This document shows, piece after piece, positions 34,523-41,815 of a stretch of 64,000 bases of DNA. The stretch covers positions 3,224,001-3,288,000 of the forward strand of contig NZ_CP114014.1 in the NCBI RefSeq assembly GCF_040581415.1. The letters are read 5' to 3'. Position 1 is the stretch's first letter. Each line of letters begins with the position of its first letter. The notes beneath the pieces were generated by a model that saw only the letters and a list, made by a program, of their open reading frames with translations, did not search any database and was not told the origin of the DNA. The stretch comes from Paraconexibacter sp040581415. Its GTDB lineage: Bacteria > Actinomycetota > Thermoleophilia > Solirubrobacterales > Solirubrobacteraceae. The position numbers and the translations under genes are program-made.

Positions 34523-34921
34523 CTAGAAGCGCTCGCGCGCGGTCCGCAGCCGCAGGCCGATCCCGCACAGCAGCAGCCCGATGCCGACGGCGCCGAGCAC
34601 GCGGCCGTCGAGGCCGGTGTCGGCCAGCGCCGACGGCTGCGCCTGTTGCGGCGCGGGGGTCGTCTCCGCTGGGGCGGGTGGCGTGACCGGCGCCGGGGTC
34701 GACGTGGTGGTCGTCGGCGTCGTGGTGGTCGTCGGCGTCGTGGTGGTCGTCGGCGTCGTGGTCGTGGTAGTCGTCGGCGGCGACGTGGCGGTCGTCGTCC
34801 CGGGCGTCAGCTGCGGAAAGTCCTCCGGCGCCGTCTGGGCCGTGGCCAGGCCGGGAAGCGACAGTGCCAGGAGTGCGACGAGAAGGGCAGCGAGGGCCTG
34901 GCGATGGGCGCGGACGATCAC
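34523..34921 (-). CDS. Cell-wall-anchored Thr/Pro-rich protein with LADTG sorting signal
   Basis: A 132-residue protein from ATG 34921. The N-terminal signal peptide has basic MIVRAHRQ then ALLVALLALSLPGLATA. The mature part is dominated by Thr-Pro repeats (TTTTTPTTTTTP). Near the C terminus is LADTG (residues 99-103), followed by a hydrophobic stretch (VLGAVGIGLLLCGIGL) and a basic tail (RLRTARERF). This matches class E sortase substrates, which use LAxTG in high-GC actinobacteria. No sortase is encoded in the window. It is divergent from the flippase gene with 96 bases between starts and probably shares a transcript with tsaE. Confidence 0.8.
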   Translation of the reverse strand: MIVRAHRQALAALLVALLALSLPGLATAQTAPEDFPQLTPGTTTATSPPTTTTTTTPTTTTTPTTTTTPTTTTSTPAPVTPPAPAETTPAPQQAQPSALADTGLDGRVLGAVGIGLLLCGIGLRLRTARERF

Positions 34922-35017
34922 GGGCGGGCCATTCTACGGCTCGGCCGTGCGCGGTGACCCGTCCCCGAGGGCGGCCGCGGCGGGCCGGAAAGCGGACCTC
35001 CGGTACCTTCGCGGGGC

Positions 35018-36331
35018 GTGCCCGGGAGCCCAGACCACTCGCCGGCGGCCCGGTTGCGTGCCGGTCTGCAGGGCCTTCGCGGCTCGGATACAGGCACCGC
35101 CGGCGCCCTGGCCGGCGCGAGCCTGGCCAGCAACGCCATCCAGCTCGTCTTCACCGTCGCAGTCACCCGGATCCTAGGGACTGACGACTACGGCGCCCTC
35201 GCCGCGCTCGTCTCGGGCTTCCTCGTGCTGTTCGTCGCCGGGCAGTCGCTGCAGGCGGCGGCGGCGCGCGAGGTCGCCCTCGGCCGGCTCGGCACCGGGG
35301 CGGAGCTGGCGGCCACGGTCCGCGGCTGGACGCGGACGACGCTCCTGGCCACGGTCGCGCTCGCGGTGTTCGGGGTGGCGGTGAGCGCCCCGCTCGCGGA
35401 CCTGGTCGGCACGCCCGAACATCGCTGGGGTGCCGCGGCACTGCCGGCCACCGGTGCGCTGTGGCTGCTGGTCTGCGTCCAGCGCGGCGTGCTGCAGGGC
35501 CTGCACGCGCTGCGGCCGGTCGGGATCAGCATCATCTGGGAGGCGGGCGTGCGCCTTCCGGTCGGCCTCGGCCTGGCGGCGGTGGCGGGCGTCACCGGCG
35601 CGTTCGCGGCGTCCCTCGTGTGCTTCGCGGCGGTCGCGATCGGGCTGGCGCGGGCGCTCGAGCACCGGCTCGGCGGCGAGCGCCCGCCGGCGTCGTCGCG
35701 CCCCCTGCCGACGCTGCGCGGCCTGGTCGGCAACGGGTGGATGGCGATCGTCGGGCTGTTGCTGCTGGCCGTGCTGCAGAACGTGGACGTGATCATCGCG
35801 CGGCACCAGCTGGGCCACGACCGTGCCGGGTCCTACGCGGTGGCCGCCGTCGCCGCGAAGTCCATCGTCTGGGTCGCGGTCGGGGTCGGGCTGCAGCTCC
35901 TCCCCCAGGCGACGACGCGGGCGGCCGCCGGCGAGGACCCGCGTCCCGTGCTCTTCCGCGCGCTCGGCGTCCTGGTGGTGGTGGCCCTGCCGGCCCTGCT
36001 GATCTTCGCCGCCGTCCCCGAACCGCTGCTGCGGACCGCGTTCGGGCCGGACACGGTCGACGCCGCGCCGGCCCTGATCCTGCTGGGTCTCGCGATGACG
36101 CTGCTCGCCGTCGCGTACCTGACCGTGCAGTTCCTGATCGCGCTCGGCCGGATCCGGTTCCTGGGCGTGCTGACCGTCATCATCGCCGCCGAGCTGACGG
36201 TGCTGTTCGGCACGGACCTCGGGATCACCGCGTTCGCGGCGGTGGTCGCCGGAGTGCAGGGGACTGCGGCGGCCGCGTTGCTGGTGCTCGCGCTGCTGGC
36301 CGCGCCGAGCCGTGCCCGCGCCGACCGATAG
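35018..36331 (+). CDS. Polysaccharide flippase-type membrane protein (MOP superfamily)
   Basis: A 437-residue protein starting at GTG 35018, with 12-14 membrane helices. The N terminus (LASNAIQLVFTVAVTRILGTDDYGALAALVSGFLVL, cited in two parts: ASNAIQLVFTVAVTRILG and TDDYGALAALVSGF) is typical of Wzx/MurJ-like lipid-linked glycan flippases. Central NVDVIIARHQLGHDRAGSYA matches the family's second-half motif. No glycosyltransferases adjoin it, so the lipid-linked glycan is unknown. MYG1 follows after 10 bases and may be co-transcribed. Confidence 0.85.
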   Translation: MPGSPDHSPAARLRAGLQGLRGSDTGTAGALAGASLASNAIQLVFTVAVTRILGTDDYGALAALVSGFLVLFVAGQSLQAAAAREVALGRLGTGAELAATVRGWTRTTLLATVALAVFGVAVSAPLADLVGTPEHRWGAAALPATGALWLLVCVQRGVLQGLHALRPVGISIIWEAGVRLPVGLGLAAVAGVTGAFAASLVCFAAVAIGLARALEHRLGGERPPASSRPLPTLRGLVGNGWMAIVGLLLLAVLQNVDVIIARHQLGHDRAGSYAVAAVAAKSIVWVAVGVGLQLLPQATTRAAAGEDPRPVLFRALGVLVVVALPALLIFAAVPEPLLRTAFGPDTVDAAPALILLGLAMTLLAVAYLTVQFLIALGRIRFLGVLTVIIAAELTVLFGTDLGITAFAAVVAGVQGTAAAALLVLALLAAPSRARADR

Positions 36332-36341
36332 CTTGCGGCCG

Positions 36342-37220
36342 ATGAAGGTCGGCACCCATCCGGGCAACTTCCACGCGGACGACGTCTTCGCCGTCGCGGT
36401 CCTTGGCCTTGCGGCCGGGCCGGTCGAGGTGGTCAGGACGCGCGATCGCGACACGCTCGCGGCGTGCGACGTCCGTGTCGACGTCGGCGGGCGATCGGAC
36501 CCGGCGAGCGGCGACTTCGACCACCACCAGCGCGGCGGCGCGGGCGAGCGCGCGAACGGCATCCGCTACGCGTCGTTCGGCCTCGTCTGGCGCGAGCACG
36601 GTCCGGCGCTGGCCGGCGACGACGCAGCGGCGGCCTCGATCGACGAGCGCCTGGTGCAGGGCGTCGACGCGAACGACACCGGTCAGACGATCATCGAGTC
36701 GCTCGTCGACGGCGTGCGGCCGATGGCGGTCAGCGGGGTGATCGCCGGGCTGAACCCGGCGTGGGACGAGTCGCTGACGGCCGCGGAGGAGGACGCGCTG
36801 TTCGCCCAGGCCGTCGCGCTCGCGACCGGGATCGTCGAGCGGGAGCTTGCGGGCGCCGCCGCGTTCGGCCGGGCGCGCGACCTCGTCACGGCGGCGATGG
36901 CCCGGGCCACCGACCCGCGCCTGATCGAGCTGGACCGCAACATGCCTTGGCGCGAAGCGGTGATCAACGGTGCGCCGGACGCGCTGCTCGTCGTCTACCC
37001 GAAGTCCGACGGCTGGGGCATGCAGGCGGTCCCGCAGGCCCTGGGCGGCTTCGCGAACCGCCGCGACTTGCCGGCCGAGTGGGCCGGCCTCGAGGGCGAC
37101 GCCCTGATCGCAGTGACCGGGGTCCCGGACGCGGTCTTCGCCCACAGCTCGCGCTTCTACGCGTCGGCCGCGTCCCGCGACGGGATCCTGGCGCTGGCGG
37201 CACTGTCGCTCGCGGACTGA
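36342..37220 (+). CDS. MYG1-family (UPF0160) 3'-5' RNA exonuclease-like protein
   Basis: A 292-residue DHH-like phosphoesterase from ATG 36342 (MKVGTHPGNFHADDVFAVAV). Metal ligands are evident in THPGNFHADD, DFDHHQRG and the later NDT. Further family motifs are YASFGLVWREHG, GVDANDTGQ and VYPKSDGWGMQAVP. Eukaryotic MYG1 is a nucleolar/mitochondrial RNA exonuclease, and the bacterial relatives are uncharacterised. A frame opening 30 bases earlier lies within the flippase 3' end and lacks conservation. Its stop codon lies in the first of two direct 25-base repeats. Confidence 0.9.
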   Translation: MKVGTHPGNFHADDVFAVAVLGLAAGPVEVVRTRDRDTLAACDVRVDVGGRSDPASGDFDHHQRGGAGERANGIRYASFGLVWREHGPALAGDDAAAASIDERLVQGVDANDTGQTIIESLVDGVRPMAVSGVIAGLNPAWDESLTAAEEDALFAQAVALATGIVERELAGAAAFGRARDLVTAAMARATDPRLIELDRNMPWREAVINGAPDALLVVYPKSDGWGMQAVPQALGGFANRRDLPAEWAGLEGDALIAVTGVPDAVFAHSSRFYASAASRDGILALAALSLAD

Positions 37221-37265
37221 CGCCGTCCCGCGCGGGCGGGACTGACGCCGTCCCGCGGGGGCGGG
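37216..37265. repeat. Two tandem 25-base direct repeats
   Basis: Units 37216-37240 and 37241-37265 (beginning ACTGACGCCGTCCCGCG) differ at one base. The first contains the MYG1 stop codon. The self-complementary CCCGCGCGGG core may also act as a terminator. They lie at the left edge of the 457-base gene-free stretch 37221-37677. Confidence 0.85.
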
Positions 37266-37336
37266 CCCGCGGCTCGCCGTGTCGCGGTGGCTGGGACGGC
37301 CCGGACGCGCGCCTTGGCGACGACGGCCGCTGCGGG

Positions 37337-37650
37337 CCGAACGTCGGTTCTCCCACATCACACGACGGGGAAACCGACGCTCGAAAACGGAGGCGCCGGG
37401 TCCTCGCCCGCCATCCGATGGCCGTCCCGCGGCCGAACGTCGGTTCCCCCACGCGACACGACGGGAAAACCGACGCTCGATCCCGCTCAGCCACCCCGCC
37501 ACCTCGCACGTCGGTTCCCCCACACCACACGATGGGGAAACCGACGCTCGAAGGCGGAGGCGCCGGTCGTCGTCACCCGCCATCCGATGGCCGTCCCGCC
37601 GGCCGAACGTCGGTCCTCCCACGCCAAACGACGGGGAAACCGACGCTCGA
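37337..37650. repeat. Array of four ~47-base extragenic palindromes
   Basis: Copies at 37337-37384, 37433-37480, 37505-37551 and 37603-37650. Each opens with ACGTCGGTT, has a variable CCCAC..CACGA centre and closes with GGGGAAACCGACGCTCGA, so the arms form an imperfect 13-bp hairpin (CGTCGGTTYCCCC/GGGGAAACCGACG). Intervals are 48, 24 and 51 bases; the first and third intervals are themselves related and share CCGCCATCCGATGGCCGTCCC. The stretch 37221-37677 holds no convincing gene. This is a REP/BIME-like element, not CRISPR, because spacers are irregular and partly repeated. Confidence 0.9.
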
Positions 37651-37677
37651 TTTTCCCAGGTGTCCGGCCGGCCGGGA

Positions 37678-38895
37678 TCAGGCCAGGGCCAGGCCCGCCG
37701 GCTCCGTCATGCCGTCCGGGCCGAGCGTCCTTACCCGCACCTGCGCGGACAACGCTGCCGCGACGACCGCCGCGGCGCCGACCGCGAAGCACGCCGACGG
37801 CCCGAGGTCGGTCGACGCGAGCGCGCCCGCGACCGCAGACCCGGCCGCCACACCGGCGCTGATCCCAGTGCCCAGCCAGGTGAACGCCTCTGTGACCGTT
37901 CCCGGCAGCGCCAGGTCCCCGGCCAGGCCGTAGACGATGGTGAAGAGCGGGGCGATCGCCGCACCGCACAGGACCAGGACGGCGCCGATCGCCCAGACGG
38001 ACGACGCGGCGCCCACCAGCAGTGCGTCGCAGGCGCTGAGGACCGCGAGCAGCAGGACCACGGCCGCCGCACGATCGGCGGGCGCGCCGTGACGGGCGGC
38101 GGCGATGCCGCCGAGGATCGAGCCGACGCCCCACACGGCCAGCAGCGCACCAGTCGCCGCGCGGCTCCCGGCGGCTTCGGCGCTCGCCGCGATGCCGACC
38201 TCGATCGCGCCGAACGACGCGCCCATGCCGCCGCCCACGATCAACAGCGTCCGGACGCCCGGGGCGCTCAGGGCCCGGACACGCACGGCGCCCGGTGCCG
38301 GCGGTGTGCCCCGCCAGTCCCGCGACGCCTGCGCGCCCACGAACAACGTGGTGCCCACCACGAGGATGACGGCGGCGACGACCAGGGCCGCAGCCGGGTC
38401 GTGCACGGCCAGGAGGCTCACGAGCACCAGCGGGCCGAAGATGAAGCAGAGCTCCTGCGAGGAGGCCTCCAGCGCGAACGCCGCGTGGCGCGCGTCCGCG
38501 TCCGGCAGCACGGTCCCCCAGAGCGTCCGCAGGCAGGCCGACAGCGGCGGGTGGGTGGCGCCGATCACGAACGCCAGCGCCATGACGGGCCACAGCGGCC
38601 AGTCGTGCGGCAGCAGCGCGACGGCGACCAGCGCGGCGCCCGACGTCCAGGCACCGAAGCGCAGGACGCCCGTCTGACCGCGGGCGTCGATCGCCCGGCC
38701 CAGGAGCGGTGAGCTGGCCGCCAGGCCGAGCGAGAAGACCCCGGCCGCCAGGCCGCCCGCCGCGTACGACCCGCCGAGGTCGCGCACCTGCAGCAGGAGC
38801 AGCAGGCCGATCGCGGTCGCCGGCACGCGGCCGAGCAGCGACGCGCCCAGGAGGCGGGCGACACCGTGGGTGCGGAGGACGGCGACCGGGGACAC
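37678..38895 (-). CDS. MFS transporter
   Basis: A 405-residue protein starting at GTG 38895 with 12 membrane helices in two halves. Helices 2-3 are joined by GRAIDARGQTGVLR, in the place of the MFS loop motif. The sequence LEASSQELCFIFGPLVLVSL is typical of small-molecule efflux MFS proteins. It is divergent from an ArsR/DUF5937 regulator gene with 56 bases between starts, the usual layout for regulated drug efflux. The substrate is unknown. Its 3' end lies 27 bases from the palindrome array. Confidence 0.88.
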   Translation of the reverse strand: MSPVAVLRTHGVARLLGASLLGRVPATAIGLLLLLQVRDLGGSYAAGGLAAGVFSLGLAASSPLLGRAIDARGQTGVLRFGAWTSGAALVAVALLPHDWPLWPVMALAFVIGATHPPLSACLRTLWGTVLPDADARHAAFALEASSQELCFIFGPLVLVSLLAVHDPAAALVVAAVILVVGTTLFVGAQASRDWRGTPPAPGAVRVRALSAPGVRTLLIVGGGMGASFGAIEVGIAASAEAAGSRAATGALLAVWGVGSILGGIAAARHGAPADRAAAVVLLLAVLSACDALLVGAASSVWAIGAVLVLCGAAIAPLFTIVYGLAGDLALPGTVTEAFTWLGTGISAGVAAGSAVAGALASTDLGPSACFAVGAAAVVAAALSAQVRVRTLGPDGMTEPAGLALA

Positions 38896-38935
38896 GCCGA
38901 CGATGATGCGGCCGGCGACGTCCAGACCTGCAACG

Positions 38936-38953
38936 ATTCGGTCCCACCCGAAT
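38936..38953. promoter_or_regulatory. Candidate operator between MFS and ArsR genes
   Basis: Perfect inverted repeat ATTCGG-N6-CCGAAT in the 56-base divergent interval. It overlaps the ATG of the regulator gene (38952). Size and position fit a winged-helix dimer site that would repress both genes. Confidence 0.45.
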
Positions 38954-39950
38954 GATTGAGTACCGCTTCTCCAGCCACGACCTGCTGCGCACGCGCTTCG
39001 CTATCTCGCCGCTGTGCGAGGTGTGCTGGTCGACCAACGCGCTCCTGCACCCCGAGAAGCACGCCCTGCACGCGCCGTGGGCCCGCCGCGCCCAGGACCG
39101 GCTCCGTGGCCTGGACGGGCTCGAGCTCCTGCAGGAGTTGAACGTCAGCCGCGGCGGCTACGTCCCGGATTTCGGCGCGCCCCCACCGACGACGCCGGTG
39201 GCCGACCTGCGCGAGGAGCTCGAGCGCGTCCGCTCTACCCCGCACGACCGGGTCGCGCAGGAGGTCGCCTGGCGCTACGCCGGGCTCGGCAGCGAGATCC
39301 CCGCCGTCGTGCGGACGTTCCTCGCCGACCTCGATCGCGGGCTCGCGGGCCTCGTGGAAACGGTGGCGCACTACTTCGACCGGGCGATCGCACCGTGGTG
39401 GCCCGAGATGCGCCGTGTCCTCGAGGACGACATCTCCCACCGGGCCGAGCGGCTGACGACCGGCGGGACGGGCGACGTCTTCGCCGACCTGCACCCGGAC
39501 ATCGTGTGGCGCGACGGCTCACTGCGGGTTCGCCGCCGGCACGAGGCGACGGTGGACCTCGGCGGGCGCGGGCTGCTCCTGGTCCCGGCCGTCTTCGCCT
39601 GGCCGGAGGCGTTCACGCTGATCGACGAGCCGTGGCAGCCGACGGTCGTCTACACGCCGCGCGGGGTCGGGGACCTGTGGGCACCTCGCGCACCGCGCGA
39701 CGGCCGCGCGCTGGCCGCTCTGCTCGGGTCGCGGCGCGCCCAGATCCTGACGGCGCTCGACCGTCCGGCCACGACGTCGGCGCTGGCCGCGGCGCAGCGG
39801 CTGCCGCCGTCTAGCGTGTCCGAGCACGTCGCCGTGCTGCGGGCCGCCGGCCTGGTCCGCTCCCGCCGCAGCGGACGGCTGGTGCAGCACGCGCGGACGA
39901 CCGCCGGGGACGTGGTCGTCGAGGGCGCCGCGCCCTCCGGCACCACGTGA
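38952..39950 (+). CDS. ArsR-family regulator with DUF5937 domain
   Basis: A 332-residue protein from ATG 38952. The first 240 residues (YRFSSHDLLRTRFAISPLCE, then LHPEKHALHAPWARRAQ) match DUF5937. The C-terminal 80 residues form an ArsR winged helix: SRRAQILTALDRPATTSALA, QRLPPSSVSEHVAVLRAAGL and RSRRSGRLVQHART. Such proteins repress a neighbouring transporter and probably sense a small molecule through DUF5937. No Shine-Dalgarno precedes the start, so a leaderless transcript is possible. Its stop codon lies within a 20-bp perfect hairpin. Confidence 0.9.
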   Translation: MIEYRFSSHDLLRTRFAISPLCEVCWSTNALLHPEKHALHAPWARRAQDRLRGLDGLELLQELNVSRGGYVPDFGAPPPTTPVADLREELERVRSTPHDRVAQEVAWRYAGLGSEIPAVVRTFLADLDRGLAGLVETVAHYFDRAIAPWWPEMRRVLEDDISHRAERLTTGGTGDVFADLHPDIVWRDGSLRVRRRHEATVDLGGRGLLLVPAVFAWPEAFTLIDEPWQPTVVYTPRGVGDLWAPRAPRDGRALAALLGSRRAQILTALDRPATTSALAAAQRLPPSSVSEHVAVLRAAGLVRSRRSGRLVQHARTTAGDVVVEGAAPSGTT

Positions 39951-39993
39951 GTGGCTGCGAACCCCACGTATTTCGTGGGGTTCGCAGCCACTC
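39949..39993. terminator. 20-bp perfect hairpin between convergent genes
   Basis: GAGTGGCTGCGAACCCCACG (39949-39968), loop TATTT, then the exact complement (39974-39993). It starts inside the ArsR stop codon and ends 16 bases from the uracil-DNA glycosylase stop (40010), so it can terminate both convergent transcripts. Confidence 0.8.
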
Positions 39994-40009
39994 GGCGCCG
40001 GCGTCCAGC

Positions 40010-40876
40010 TCAGAACAGGCCGAGCTGGTGGTGCTCTGGGGCATCGTCCGCGACGTCCGCCGGCGCGCCCTCGTCCGCGGGTGGATCGGCCGCCCGCGGG
40101 TTGGCCGGGGACTTCTCGTCCGGCTGCTGCGGCGACGGCGGTGCCTCCACTCCGGTCCTCCCGGCGCCCGCGCTCGGCAGCCGCGTGCCGGCGTCGTCGA
40201 TCGGGTTCGCGTCCTCGTCCCCGGCTTCGACGTCGACCACGACCTCCGGCTGCGGCGGCGGACCGAGCCGCAGCAGGCCCGGCAGCGCCGCGATGTCACC
40301 CCGGAACTGGTCCACGCTCGCGGGCGTGTACAGCGCCGCGGCCGGATGCAGGACCGGGTAGAGCCGGACCGCGCGCGCCCCGAGTGTCCGGACCTCCGGC
40401 GTCCCGCGCAGCGTCCGCAGCGGGACGGCGTCCCCGCGCAGCACCCGTGTGGCGAAGCTCCCGAGCGGACAGACGACGACCGGGGCGATCAGCGCGATCT
40501 GCTCCAGCAGGTACTCGCGGCAGTGGTCGATCTCCGAGCGCAGCGGACTGCGGTTCTCCGGGGTCCGGCACTTGACGACGGTGACGATCGCGACATCCGC
40601 CCGCGACCGGCCGATCGCGGCCAGCGCGTCGTCCAGGAGTTGCCCCGACGGACCGATCACCAGGACGCCGTCCCGGTCCTCGACCAGACCGGGTGCCTCG
40701 CCCACCAGCAGCAGGTCGGCGTCGGCCGGGCCGGTCGCGAACACGACCTGCGACCGTGCCCGCACGAGCTCGGGACAGCGCGTGCAGCCGGTCGCCCGGG
40801 TGCGGAGCGCCGCCAGGGCGCACGCGCGCTCGGCCGGGCTGGGTGCGGCGGACGACACCGCTCCGAGCCTATCCAT
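40010..40876 (-). CDS. Uracil-DNA glycosylase, family 4 type, with clamp-binding tail
   Basis: A 288-residue protein from ATG 40876. Iron-sulfur ligands are Cys31 and Cys34 (GCTRCPEL), then a Cys pair 16 residues apart (DHCREYLLEQIALIAPVVVC, within the 20-residue span). Active-site motifs are GEAPG (59-63) and HPAAAL. These are the features of 4Fe-4S family 4/5 UDGs that remove uracil from DNA. After about residue 215 comes a disordered acidic/proline tail of 70 residues ending in QLGLF, which matches the bacterial sliding-clamp-binding consensus QLxLF. A longer upstream frame to 41038 has no family sequence. Convergent with the ArsR gene across the hairpin at 39949. Confidence 0.92.
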   Translation of the reverse strand: MDRLGAVSSAAPSPAERACALAALRTRATGCTRCPELVRARSQVVFATGPADADLLLVGEAPGLVEDRDGVLVIGPSGQLLDDALAAIGRSRADVAIVTVVKCRTPENRSPLRSEIDHCREYLLEQIALIAPVVVCPLGSFATRVLRGDAVPLRTLRGTPEVRTLGARAVRLYPVLHPAAALYTPASVDQFRGDIAALPGLLRLGPPPQPEVVVDVEAGDEDANPIDDAGTRLPSAGAGRTGVEAPPSPQQPDEKSPANPRAADPPADEGAPADVADDAPEHHQLGLF

Positions 40877-41062
40877 AAACACGGTGGGTTCTTCGTCGCA
40901 CCGCCCGCCGAACTCCACCCGTCCGGGTGTTGCGTTCCGCCCTCGGCGGAGTATCTTGTTGACGAGGCCGTCACCTTCGCCGGGACGGACCTCCCCCAAG
41001 CCGCCACACCTGTCCCACGCCACACGTCGCGCCGGCATCCGTCAGGAGCTGGACCCGAAACC

Positions 41063-41812
41063 ATGACCACTTCCCCTGTCCCGGGCTGCGCCATCGTCGG
41101 CGCCGGCCGCCTCGGCACCGCGCTCGCCGCGGCACTGCCTGCTGCGGGCATCGCCGTGGCCGGCCCGTTCGGCCGCGGCTTCGACGGGGCCGGACACGAC
41201 ATCGTGCTGCTGTGCGTCCCCGACGCGCAGATCGCCGCCGCGGCGGCGGCCATCGCCCCGCGGGACGGCCGCCTGGTCGGTCATACCTCGGGTGCGACCG
41301 GACTCGCTGTGCTCGCCCCCCACGCGGCTTTCGGCCTGCACCCGCTGATGACGGTGCCCGCCGCGGGGGCCGTTTTCGCCGGCGCCGGGTGTGCCACCGC
41401 GGGGACCACCGACCGTGCACGGCAGGTCGCGGCCGACCTGGCCGCCGCCCTGCACATGGTCCCCGCCGAGATCGCCGACGCCGACCGTGCTGCGTACCAC
41501 GCGGCCGCGTCGATCGCCTCGAACTTCCTGGTCACGCTCGAGGACGCCGCCGAGCAGCTGCTGGCGACCGCCGGCCCTGACCGAGCCGTCCTCGTCCCGC
41601 TCGTCCGCGCCGCCGTCGAGAACTGGGCCGCCCACGGCGGGTCACAGGCGCTGACCGGCCCGATCGCCCGAGGCGACGAGGCCACGGTCGACCGTCAGCG
41701 CGCGGCCGTCGCCGAGCGCACCCCGGACCTGGTCCCGCTGTTCGACGTCCTCGCCGACCGCACCCGCGCGCTTGCCGCGCGTACCCCCCGCACGCCGGCC
41801 GGGGTCGCCTGA
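41063..41812 (+). CDS. Rossmann-fold DUF2520 protein of the pantothenate operon
   Basis: A 249-residue protein from ATG 41063. The N-terminal NAD(P)-binding domain shows GCAIVGAGRLGTALAAALP and VLLCVPDAQIAAAA; the C-terminal DUF2520 helical domain includes AFGLHPLMTVPAAG, AAYHAAASIASNFLVTL and TGPIARGDEATV. The layout is that of NADP-dependent reductases such as ketopantoate reductase. It starts the operon DUF2520-panC-panD-panB with 3 bases before panC; the same DUF2520-panC-panD order occurs in mycobacteria (Rv3603c, from memory). Since no panE is seen here, ketopantoate reduction is a reasonable but unproven role. Confidence 0.88.
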   Translation: MTTSPVPGCAIVGAGRLGTALAAALPAAGIAVAGPFGRGFDGAGHDIVLLCVPDAQIAAAAAAIAPRDGRLVGHTSGATGLAVLAPHAAFGLHPLMTVPAAGAVFAGAGCATAGTTDRARQVAADLAAALHMVPAEIADADRAAYHAAASIASNFLVTLEDAAEQLLATAGPDRAVLVPLVRAAVENWAAHGGSQALTGPIARGDEATVDRQRAAVAERTPDLVPLFDVLADRTRALAARTPRTPAGVA

Positions 41813-41815
41813 GCC

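Noticed and set aside
34922..35017. Rex operator upstream of the LAxTG-tsa-rex operon
   Set aside because: No TGTGA-N6-TCACA or near match is visible in the divergent promoter region.
37337..37650. CRISPR-like repeat-spacer pattern
   Set aside because: Intervals are 48, 24 and 51 bases, two of them are related to each other, the units are 47 bases with variable centres, and no cas gene is near.
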